Origin: Rhodococcus sp. IITR03
Lineage (GTDB): Bacteria; Actinomycetota; Actinomycetes; Mycobacteriales; Mycobacteriaceae
Assembly (NCBI GenBank): GCA_001017865.1
Contig: LATQ01000445.1
Location: forward strand, 1-7,403
Reading direction: 5' to 3'
Length of the DNA: 7,403 bases
The notes under the pieces were generated by a model. That model did no database searches. It was given only the letters and a program-made list of their open reading frames with translations, and was not told the DNA's origin. The translations under genes and the position numbers were made by a program. This document shows positions 1-5,626 of this stretch, in pieces. Every line of letters starts with the position of its first letter. Positions within the stretch are counted from its first letter, which is position 1.

Positions 1-2
1 CG

Positions 3-791
3 ATCATCGACTTCGACCGGCAACTGCGCATGCTCGTGATGGACGGCCTCGAACGTATCGAGGTCGCGGTACGGATGCAGATCGGCTATGTGCTCGGCCG
101 CACTTCACCCTTCGCGCATATCGACTCAGCCAACTTCACGGCAACGTTCACGAGTGAAGGTACCGATCCTGTCACCGGCAAGCCGACACCCAGCTCTTAT
201 ACGACATGGCTTCAACGAGTTGATGAGCGGCGAGCACACTCCGACGAGCGATTCGTCGCCCACTTCCGGGAGAAGTATGACGACCGGATACCGGTCTGGG
301 CGCTTACCGAGATTCTCGAGCTGGGCCAGCTCTCAGTCCTGTACAGAGGACTGCGCCAGCAGGACGCCGAAGAGATCGCTCTGGCGTTCGGAGTACCGAC
401 AAAGAAGCTCATGGTCAGTTGGCTCGCCAGCTTGAACTACGTGCGGAACGTAGCAGCACACCACGCTCGGCTGTTCAACCGAAAGCTCCAGTACGCACCA
501 GCGCGACCCAAGATAGGGCGTGTGCCGCTCCTTGACCACCTCCGGCATGAGGAAACCGCCAAAAGGATCTTCGGTACGTACAACGCACTCGCCGTGATCG
601 CCTACCTCCTGGCGTCGATCGATGCCGAGACGCAGTGGCAACGGCGACTCGTAGCACTGTTGCACACGTTCCTACCTCGCATGTGTTGTCGACCAGCTCG
701 ATGGGGGTCCCGCTTGAGTGGGAGTCTCTCGATCTTTGGAGTCCATGCCGGACAATCGATCCGGGCCGTGATCGTTTCGATCATGACCTGA
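3..791 (+). CDS. Abi family (Abi_2, AbiD/AbiF-like) protein, 5' partial, 3' frameshifted
   Basis: Abi_2 proteins are HEPN-related abortive-infection factors thought to act as RNases that shut down phage-infected cells. That role is known for the family and not shown here. The reading frame is open to the window edge: the codons before the first ATG (30) read IIDFDRQLR, the usual family lead-in to 'MLVMDGLERIEVAVR', so the true start lies upstream and ATG30 is internal. The HEPN-type motif RNVAAHHARLFNR (R codon at 444-446, R-x4-H) is intact. The body matches the family until 'LVALLHTF' (ends 671). The frame then gives a basic, Cys-rich tail ending at 791. The frame starting with a re-read at 671 gives PTSHVLSTSS then MGVPLEWESLDLW (to 739), which is the usual Abi_2 C-terminus. 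One base therefore appears to be missing near 671 (ttcctacc, expected ttccctacc). The shifted frame stops at 826. The gene converges on the membrane-protein gene that ends at 982. Family assignment is firm; whether the product is functional is uncertain. Confidence 0.85.
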   Translation: MIDFDRQLRMLVMDGLERIEVAVRMQIGYVLGRTSPFAHIDSANFTATFTSEGTDPVTGKPTPSSYTTWLQRVDERRAHSDERFVAHFREKYDDRIPVWALTEILELGQLSVLYRGLRQQDAEEIALAFGVPTKKLMVSWLASLNYVRNVAAHHARLFNRKLQYAPARPKIGRVPLLDHLRHEETAKRIFGTYNALAVIAYLLASIDAETQWQRRLVALLHTFLPRMCCRPARWGSRLSGSLSIFGVHAGQSIRAVIVSIMT

Positions 792-843
792 GTCGAGCAG
801 GGCTGCCTACTTCCGGTCCGAGTTGATCATCGCTGCGATCGTT

Positions 844-865
844 CTGTGGCTTCGATGGTCCACAG
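844..865. terminator. possible hairpin between convergent genes
   Basis: CTGTGG (844-849) and CCACAG (860-865) form a perfect 6-bp stem with a 10-nt loop. It lies just after the two alternative stops of the Abi gene (791, 826) and before the end of the opposing gene at 982. There is no T-tract, which is common in actinobacteria. The stem is short, so this is only a candidate. Nothing else in 792-981 looks like a gene. Confidence 0.25.
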
Positions 866-981
866 GACTGGTCCTAGTCGCGTGCGGCGTCCGTACGCGC
901 CGGCAATCGCGTCGATGACGCTGTTCCTTGTTGGGCGAGGCGATCATTGATCCCCGTGACCGTCGATGTGATCGGGCACAG

Positions 982-1674
982 TTACTTCGGAGTGTTGAGT
1001 CCAGGGATGCCGAGTTCTGTCTGTACTGCTTCGAGATAGCCGGCACGGGCTTCCGATGTAACGTGAGCTTGGGCGGCAAATTCTTCTTGGGAGCGCGCTA
1101 CTTCCGCTGTGGCGACGTTGCTGAGGTCGTACATCTGGTCGTTCGTCAGGTAAAGGATCACTTTGGATGCCTCAGCGACTTTCACCACGACTTGAACGGC
1201 AGCTTCGGCGACTTGGGGTGGAACCCAGCAGTTGTACGGCTGAAAGCTTGGCGTACAGATCGACAGTGTGGTCGGTGAGAGGTTGCGTGGCTGCATGATG
1301 GCGGCCTCGCGCTGTTCGGCATTGAGCGGGATTTCAGGATTGAGTGCCTGAGACAGTTGTCCCGCGAATTGCGATACTTGGTCGGCCACGACGAGAAAAT
1401 CCGTGTAGACCTGCTGGCGCTGGGCCTTCCAGAACTCGTTGTTCGACTGGGTAATAGCGGCTTCTGCTTGTTCTGATGAGTTGACAAGGTTGAACACTCC
1501 CGCGCTGACGGAACCGAGGAGAGTGCCGGCAATGGCCATGCTCGCAACCACGATGCTGAGCCGGTACTCGCGGCGCTGCGGCTCCAGCGGTTGGGTCGGG
1601 CGTGTCGGTCCGCGTGGTGCCAGCCGCTGCACGCTCGGATCACGCAGTCGGGTCGTGCGGTTGAAGACCGCCAT
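982..1674 (-). CDS. single-pass membrane protein of unknown function, 230 aa
   Basis: I do not recognise a named family. The chosen start is the ATG at 1674, because AAGGGG (1684-1679) sits 4 nt upstream and the protein from there has a sensible membrane topology. The same frame stays open to an ATG at 1968, but that extra stretch is low-complexity, Arg/Pro-rich and unlike a protein. Residues 1-38 are basic and Pro-rich (cytoplasmic by the positive-inside rule). Residues ~39-64 (LSIVVASMAIAGTLLGSVSA...) form one transmembrane helix. Residues ~66-115 and ~154-220 are Ala/Gln/Glu-rich and probably helical or coiled-coil, on the outer side. Two cysteines (140, 149) flank a Pro/aromatic-rich loop and could form a disulfide. 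The gene is read towards the Abi gene. It could be a membrane sensor or effector, or a surface protein; the sequence does not decide. Confidence 0.65.
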   Translation of the reverse strand: MAVFNRTTRLRDPSVQRLAPRGPTRPTQPLEPQRREYRLSIVVASMAIAGTLLGSVSAGVFNLVNSSEQAEAAITQSNNEFWKAQRQQVYTDFLVVADQVSQFAGQLSQALNPEIPLNAEQREAAIMQPRNLSPTTLSICTPSFQPYNCWVPPQVAEAAVQVVVKVAEASKVILYLTNDQMYDLSNVATAEVARSQEEFAAQAHVTSEARAGYLEAVQTELGIPGLNTPK

Positions 1675-2015
1675 TTCACCCCTTACCTCGGCCTTCTTGC
1701 TCAGATCGCTGTCCTGGCCGCTATTCGCGTCTGTCAGGGAATTCCGGTAGGGCGCGTTGCGATGTCCTTCGCCTCGGCGGGGCTCACCCCGACTATGCGC
1801 AGCATCGCCGAGCACAGATTTCGTCCATGTTGTCGGGGGCCTGCGCCGCGACCTCCGTGGTGGAACGTCGACAGCAGAGCCGAACACGCACGCGGTTGCG
1901 ATAGCAATGCCGGTGGCTGGTAGCTCAGTGTCCGGTGATGGCGTTGTAGCAGAACAGTTCTCTGCCAACGCTTTGAGCGTGTTTCTGCGCTGGCTCGAGC
2001 ATCGTCTCTTCGGGA

Positions 2016-2047
2016 AATGGATTATTTGTCTAATGGATTATTTGTCT
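2016..2047. repeat. perfect 16-bp tandem direct repeat, two copies
   Basis: AATGGATTATTTGTCT occurs twice back to back (2016-2031 and 2032-2047) with no mismatch. The unit is about 75% A+T in a GC-rich setting. Read on the minus strand it contains GACAAATAATCC. Tandem binding sites for a repressor are one explanation; a recent slippage duplication is another. Confidence 0.85.
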
Positions 2048-2119
2048 TCTGCTCCTTGACCTGATGGGACCGGATTCGTCCCGGCCCGTACCCAAGAGTG
2101 ACCCTGCTGCGCTCAGGAC

Positions 2120-2154
2120 GGATGCGTAGTCGACTACCTGAATCTGACGCATCC
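2120..2154. repeat. inverted repeat with a nested 12-bp palindrome
   Basis: GGATGCGT (2120-2127) is matched by ACGCATCC (2147-2154), a perfect 8-bp inverted pair. Overlapping its inner edge is the perfect palindrome GTAGTCGACTAC (2126-2137). Such nested symmetry suits an operator or a recombination site, but no adjacent gene identifies the protein that would bind it. Confidence 0.6.
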
Positions 2155-2284
2155 GGATGACCGGCCCGCACACGTCCGCCCATGATGAAGGATCGCCGTG
2201 ACGCGTCGTGCGGCGTGACAGAAAGGACCGTGCGGTGCCTGATCCCGCAAGTAGCTACCAGCGCCATGCCCGGGAAGTCGAGGA

Positions 2285-2306
2285 GTGACGTGTAAGGTTC
2301 AGGACA
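2285..2306 (+). repeat. IS481 left terminal inverted repeat
   Basis: GTGACGTGTAA followed by GGTTCAGGACA. It pairs with the right repeat at 4170-4192, which has one additional A in the TAAA run. Confidence 0.85.
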
Positions 2307-2334
2307 TAGCTGCCGTTGTGTCATCGGGACATGG

Positions 2335-3846
2335 TTACCGGTCCCGGGGTCGATGGGCGTTGAAGTTCCGGAGCGCCTTGGTCGTGGTACGAGCGTGCAG
2401 CGACAGTTCCCGAGTCCCGTCGAGAACACGTAGGTAGTGATCGTCGACGAGGACGGTCACGATCGTGCCCGCGTGGGTACGACTGACTCGGATACGCTGA
2501 CCTGCCACCATGATCTGTCCGTTCTCGGGCACGCGCCGTTGCACGCTTTGCGGTCCGGCAGGCGGTGGCGGCGGAAGCGCAGTGGTGGTCCGGCGCACCC
2601 CGGTCAGGCGTCGGATTTCACCGATGTCGAGGGGATTGGGCAGGGTCTTGAGCAGGTGCCGGCCGTCGGTGACATGGATCAGATCCGCCTCGATACGCAA
2701 CGTGACCCGCAGCCCGGAGGTGGTCACCCCCAGATGCAGGTCGTGGCCGCGCACGACAACGATGCCGTCCCGGTTGGCCGTGCGATCGATTTCGATTCCG
2801 CGGGGACGTGTCGCTGCGGTCGAGGTGTCCACCGCAGCCGCTGCGGGAGTGGGACGGCCGGGGCGGGTTCCGCGTCTGGTCAGGCGTTCGAGGTCGGTGG
2901 TGGTCAGTCGTGAGCGCACCGTCTTGATGACGATGTCGTCGAGGAGGACGTGCACGCTGGCCAGATCGGCCCACACCACAACCGTTCGGCCTGCATGGTT
3001 CTTCCCCACCCATAGTTGCTGGGCTCCGGCGATCGTGACGACTCCGGCCACGGGGACGACGGCATCGAACTCGACGGCGTCGGTGTGCCGTGTCAGCGGT
3101 GAGGCCGGTCGACGCTCGGTGAGCGCCGGGGTCTCGGTCTCTCGACGGTCGGGGTCGGTGGTGGTCCGGGTCCGGAACAGGTCGGCTGGTGCGGACATGT
3201 CCAGGGCTTGGTGCGGGCGGAAGTGGTTGTAGGCGTGGACCCATTCGTCGATTGCCTGCTGTGCGGTCTCGATCGTGTCGAAGGTGCCGGTTTCGTCGAG
3301 CAGTTCTCGTCGTAGGGTGCGGTGGAAGCGTTCGATCTTCCCGGTGGTGGTCGGGGATCGGCGTTTGGTCAACCGTGGCGTGATTCCGTACTCGCGGCAG
3401 GTCCGCTCGAACAGTACCTCCACCGGCAGTGGCCGGGTGTGTTTGCCGGTGAACTGTTTTCCGTTGTCGGTCAGTACTTCGAATGGCACACCCCATCGGT
3501 CCATCGCCGTGATGAATGCGTCGCTGACCGCGTGTCCGCTGGGTGTGGGGAGAACAGCAGCGACGACGACGAAGCGGGAATGATCGTCGATGCCGGTGAG
3601 CATCTTGCATTCGCGTCCATCGGACAGGAAGATGCCGCCGACCAGGTCGAGTTGCCACAGGTGCATCGGTGCTTCGCGCGCCCAGCGTCGGTACTTCCGT
3701 TTGTGCTGCTGCTGTTGGGGGTTCACGAGTCCATTGCGGACGAGAACGCGGTGAATCGTCGATCGTGATGGTGCGGTCGAGCCGAGCTGTCGGCTGAGTT
3801 CATAGGTGAGGCGGCGCGCTCCCCATCGCCGGTGCTGCCGCCGCAT
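2335..3846 (-). CDS. IS481-family transposase, catalytic part with three-repeat C-terminal extension
   Basis: This is the DDE/rve integrase-type transposase that cuts and joins the element's ends. Numbered from the ATG at 3846 (503 residues), residues 1-45 complete the second helix-turn-helix region. The catalytic core spans ~60-225, with D67 (LWQLDLVGG), D127 (LTDNGKQF) and E172 (TTTGKIERFHRTLRREL) all present, followed by the family signature YNHFRPHQAL. Residues ~256-500 form an extension of three related beta-rich units (~257-322, ~349-416, ~432-497), each with a Gly, then ~17-18 residues later an AG/SG turn, joined by Pro/Ala/Thr linkers. ATG3846 is not the true start: the same frame continues upstream as HSSPTRIDPAVEALICE, which joins the HTH fragment after one missing base near 3898. 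The corrected protein is 578 residues. The active site is intact, so activity depends only on the frameshift. Confidence 0.88.
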   Translation of the reverse strand: MRRQHRRWGARRLTYELSRQLGSTAPSRSTIHRVLVRNGLVNPQQQQHKRKYRRWAREAPMHLWQLDLVGGIFLSDGRECKMLTGIDDHSRFVVVAAVLPTPSGHAVSDAFITAMDRWGVPFEVLTDNGKQFTGKHTRPLPVEVLFERTCREYGITPRLTKRRSPTTTGKIERFHRTLRRELLDETGTFDTIETAQQAIDEWVHAYNHFRPHQALDMSAPADLFRTRTTTDPDRRETETPALTERRPASPLTRHTDAVEFDAVVPVAGVVTIAGAQQLWVGKNHAGRTVVVWADLASVHVLLDDIVIKTVRSRLTTTDLERLTRRGTRPGRPTPAAAAVDTSTAATRPRGIEIDRTANRDGIVVVRGHDLHLGVTTSGLRVTLRIEADLIHVTDGRHLLKTLPNPLDIGEIRRLTGVRRTTTALPPPPPAGPQSVQRRVPENGQIMVAGQRIRVSRTHAGTIVTVLVDDHYLRVLDGTRELSLHARTTTKALRNFNAHRPRDR

Positions 3847-3854
3847 CTCGCAGA

Positions 3855-4070
3855 TCAGCGCCTCGACGGCCGGGTCGATCCGTGTCGGGCTCGAATGAGG
3901 CGTCGTGACCGGTCGGACAGGCCGTCTACTCCGGAGGCTTCATAGCGTTTGCGCCATGCGGTGACGGTTTGCCGGCTCACTCCGTATCGATCGGCGACAT
4001 CGATCACCCGAGCGCCATCGGTGACCTCGAGTACCGCACGTAGCCGGACCTCCAATGTCACCCGTGCCAT
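3855..4070 (-). CDS. IS481 transposase N-terminal helix-turn-helix part (frameshifted)
   Basis: This is the DNA-binding head of the same transposase. Residues ~18-42 (VTDGARVIDVADRYGVSRQTV...) form the first helix-turn-helix that recognises the inverted repeats, and GLSDRSRR is the usual IS481 linker. In intact relatives the linker continues directly into 'SPTR-DP-VE-LI'. Here the frame runs out at 3855 after RARHGSTRPSRR, and the expected continuation lies in the other frame. Adding one C near 3898 (cgc-ct-cat to cgc-cct-cat) rejoins both parts, and 2335-4070 plus one base is an exact multiple of three. No strong ribosome binding site precedes the ATG, which is common in insertion sequences. 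Programmed -1 frameshifting is possible, but I see no slippery heptamer. Confidence 0.82.
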   Translation of the reverse strand: MARVTLEVRLRAVLEVTDGARVIDVADRYGVSRQTVTAWRKRYEASGVDGLSDRSRRLIRARHGSTRPSRR

Positions 4071-4169
4071 GATCTGGCATCGGATTCACGTTCCCGCGAC
4101 GATCCCACTTCGTCAGCGTCCATCTCCCCCTGAACGGTCAACGATCTCCCGGCAACGATGCGTCAAAGG

Positions 4170-4192
4170 TGTCCTGAACCTTTACACGTCAC
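4170..4192 (-). repeat. IS481 right terminal inverted repeat
   Basis: The complement reads GTGACGTGTAAA then GGTTCAGGACA, matching 22 bases of the left repeat with a single 1-nt gap. Confidence 0.85.
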
Positions 4193-4296
4193 CGACCACC
4201 GAGAACCCGGAGGCGAGGCGCCACCGTCGCCGCTTGTCGGTGAGATGTTCTGTGCTGGCGGTTGTGACATCTCTGCGTAAGCTCTCGTCGGAGTCG

Positions 4297-4336
4297 TTCA
4301 GGACCATCTCATAGCGCTGCCGTTGACACGTGGTTC
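4297..4336 (+). repeat. degenerate second copy of the IS481 left end
   Basis: TTCAGGAC (4297-4304), ATAG (4311-4314), CTGCCGTTG (4317-4325), then ACA and TGGTT follow in the same order and orientation as in the IS481 left end (2298-2318, then ACATGGTT at 2329-2336). Small insertions or deletions lie between the blocks. More than 20 matching bases in order argue for common origin rather than chance. It lies ~105 bp outside the right end of the present element. Confidence 0.45.
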
Positions 4337-4352
4337 GATTGGCGGATAGCGA
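4323..4352 (+). promoter_or_regulatory. possible promoter for the DUF2690-like gene
   Basis: A consensus -35 hexamer TTGACA (4323-4328) is followed after 16-18 nt by GATAGCGA (4345-4352), a weak -10. It is about 50 nt upstream of the ATG at 4402. It overlaps the IS481-end-like sequence, so the -35 may be derived from an insertion sequence. No alternative is clearly better. Confidence 0.3.
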
Positions 4353-4401
4353 CCAGTCGCGAAAATGGTCAAAATTGACGGACCTACCGACTGGAGTTGA
4401 G

Positions 4402-4878
4402 ATGCGACAGAGATTATTTGGAGTGATTGCTACGATTGTGTGCGCCTTTGGCGTTGCTACCGGCACTGCGGGCACAGCCATAGCCGGCCCGGCTGACCAC
4501 AACCAGGATCCCGTCGCTCGTGGCTGCGCGTCTGACGCCTATACGATTGCTTGGAGGAATGTCGGCGGAGCTACCCTCCAGCTGCGATACAGCCCTCGTT
4601 GCGCGACGAACTGGCTTCGCGTGGAGAACTATTCGGGCTATTACTATTTCTTCGTCAAGTCCGATGCCCGCCCTAATGAGGTGGTGGACGGCTCAGGATA
4701 CGCGGGTGTACCCGGCACCCATTGGGGCCGGATGGCGTATGCGCCGGGGCAACATGCATATACATCATGGCTTCACTCAATGGCGTCACATCGCCGTTCT
4801 ATCGCATCTGCTAGCGATCGGACCTGGCGCTGCGCCCGGGACGTCGGAGATCAGATAGACGTCGGCCCTGATTCTTAA
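4402..4878 (+). CDS. secreted DUF2690-like protein with frameshifted C-terminus
   Basis: The start is ATG4402: GGAG (4393-4396) lies 5 nt upstream, and a Sec signal peptide begins exactly there (MRQRLFGVIATIVCAFGV... with likely cleavage after AIA28). The upstream in-frame start at 4330 would spoil the signal peptide. Residues ~36-72 (DPVARGCASDAYT, LQLRYSPRCATNWLR) match the DUF2690 pattern of small exported actinobacterial proteins; their function is unknown. Cys42 and Cys67 probably form a disulfide. After 'GTHWGRMAYAPG' (codon ends 4749) the open frame becomes a His/Ser/Arg-rich tail to 4878. The frame re-reading at 4749 gives ATCIYIMASLNGVTSPFYRIC and a stop at 4812-4814. That tail looks genuine and restores four cysteines. 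One G therefore appears missing from the GGGG run (4746-4749), giving an ancestral protein of 137 residues. The gene is isolated, between the IS481 element and the IS5 remnant. Confidence 0.7.
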   Translation: MRQRLFGVIATIVCAFGVATGTAGTAIAGPADHNQDPVARGCASDAYTIAWRNVGGATLQLRYSPRCATNWLRVENYSGYYYFFVKSDARPNEVVDGSGYAGVPGTHWGRMAYAPGQHAYTSWLHSMASHRRSIASASDRTWRCARDVGDQIDVGPDS

Positions 4879-5016
4879 AGCACGGAAGCTGTTCAGGGGA
4901 CATGTCGTTTGCCTAGGCAGCTCCCGGCAGAATGCCATGATGCGTGTCTTTTGGGAGTTCCATCAGACCGGTGATGATCCGATCCGCCGCAACCAGCGGC
5001 AGAACCCTTCACCCAC
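4879..5016. other. intergenic stretch with possible IS-end remnant
   Basis: TTCAGGGGACATG (4892-4904) contains both TTCAG and GGGACATG, blocks that also occur in the IS481 left end (2298 and 2326-2333), so it may be another eroded end. A perfect 10-bp palindrome TGCCTAGGCA lies at 4910-4919. No coding signal is visible. Confidence 0.3.
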
Positions 5017-5422
5017 TAGGGAATGTTTCAAAAGGTCGCTGCCTCATAGCCACTGACTGATTGCGGCGATCTGGACGGTGGCCAGATACGGCACTGCGAG
5101 CTCGTCGAAGCGGGTGGCCACCGCCCGGAACTGCTTGAGTTGGTTGATGCCGCATTCGACGGCATGCCGCTGTCGGTAGACGGTGCGGTCGAAGGCCGGT
5201 GGTCGCCCACCCTCGGAGCCGCGGTTGCGGCGGTGGGCGAGCTGATCGGAGGGGATCGCAATGGTGGCTCTGATCCCACGCTTGCGCAGGTAGTCCCGGT
5301 TCGCTCGGAAGCTGTAGGCCCTTGTCTGCCAGCACCCGATCCGGTCGCGTGCGTGCCCGGCCGGCACCGAACCGCGGTACCCGGATCGCGTCCAACACGG
5401 CGGTGAACTGCGGACTGTCCCC
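5017..5422 (-). mobile_element. 5'-truncated IS5-family element
   Basis: Beyond the transposase stop, TAGGGAATGTTTCAAAAGG (5017-5035) has the look of an IS5-family terminal inverted repeat (complement ...TTTTGAAACATTCCCTA), next to a CTAG-type target (5016-5019). I find no partner repeat on the other side, and the first half of the transposase is missing, so the element is a remnant. Its inner border lies between the recognisable transposase (to ~5422) and the HsdM sequence (from ~5627). Confidence 0.65.
5044..5422 (-). pseudogene. IS5-family transposase remnant, C-terminal half, frameshifted
   Basis: Recognisable sequence begins at [17 protein letters not shown] (~5422) and runs through [12 protein letters not shown], which holds the second catalytic Asp (VLADK). 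The frame then changes: 'gac aag ggc c tac agc' should read 'gac aag gcc tac agc' (DKAYS), so one extra G sits near 5314. From there [19 protein letters not shown]..., [23 protein letters not shown] (catalytic Glu in VECG) and [31 protein letters not shown] complete the normal C-terminus, with the stop at 5044-5046. The N-terminal half, including the first catalytic Asp, is absent. A 5'-deleted and frameshifted transposase cannot be active. It is in the same orientation as, and downstream of, the HsdM fragment. Confidence 0.82.
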
Positions 5423-5626
5423 GGAGACGCCGAAACGTCCACCCCGGGCCGCCTGAGGTCCGGCTTGCACTGGACGTGCCGAGGCAAGCGGTCGTCCACT
5501 CGGTGCGGAACGGGCCGTCTGACGTGAGGTTCTTGTGCCGGTGGGCGACCAGCAGTTTGTCGGTCGGACGGCCGATCGCGTCCAGGCGTCTCGGCACGGC
5601 TGGGTCAGGGTGACCGCACGCTCCCA

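Larger units (their letters stand above)
1675..2285. other. gene-free stretch upstream of the membrane protein and beside the IS481 element
   Basis: Open frames exist on both strands (1757-2059 plus, 2022-2429 minus), but their translations are Arg/Ser/Pro-rich, carry no family motifs, and have no ribosome binding site. What the stretch does hold is a 16-bp tandem repeat (2016-2047), a nested palindrome (2120-2154), and a short hairpin GGGAC/GTCCC around 2066-2082. The AT-rich tandem repeat stands out against the GC-rich surroundings and could be a promoter/operator region. No -10/-35 pair is clear enough to call. Confidence 0.5.
2286..4191 (-). mobile_element. IS481-family insertion sequence, about 1.9 kb
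   Basis: The boundaries come from terminal inverted repeats. The left end reads TGACGTGTAA then GGTTCAGGACA (2286-2306). The complement of the right end reads TGACGTGTAA, A, GGTTCAGGACA (4191-4170). The match is complete except for one A missing on the left. Both ends start 5'-TG, as IS481 members do. The inverted match extends one base outward on each side (2285, 4192). The element encloses an IS481 transposase reading right to left. I find no convincing direct target duplication: the flanks are ...GTCGAGGAG and CCGACCACC.... The insertion is therefore old, rearranged, or its exact edges are slightly different. At ~1.9 kb the element is long for the family because the transposase has a C-terminal extension. 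Confidence 0.85.

Noticed and set aside
1675..1968. N-terminal extension of the membrane protein to ATG1968 (328 aa)
   Set aside because: No ribosome binding site at 1968 and a low-complexity Arg/Pro/Ser-rich translation; ATG1674 has AAGGGG at good spacing and gives a sensible topology.
2280..2290. Target-site duplication for the IS481 element (GTGACG / CGTCAC)
   Set aside because: The two flanks match as an inverted, not a direct, repeat, so they are part of the terminal inverted repeats.
2510..3232. 240-codon plus-strand ORF inside the IS481 element
   Set aside because: It is the antisense of the transposase gene, with Arg/Ser/Val-rich shadow translation and no motif. The opposite strand has the DDE residues.
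2618..3658. 346-codon minus-strand ORF in another frame of the transposase
   Set aside because: Arg/His/Pro-rich shadow of the GC-rich real frame.
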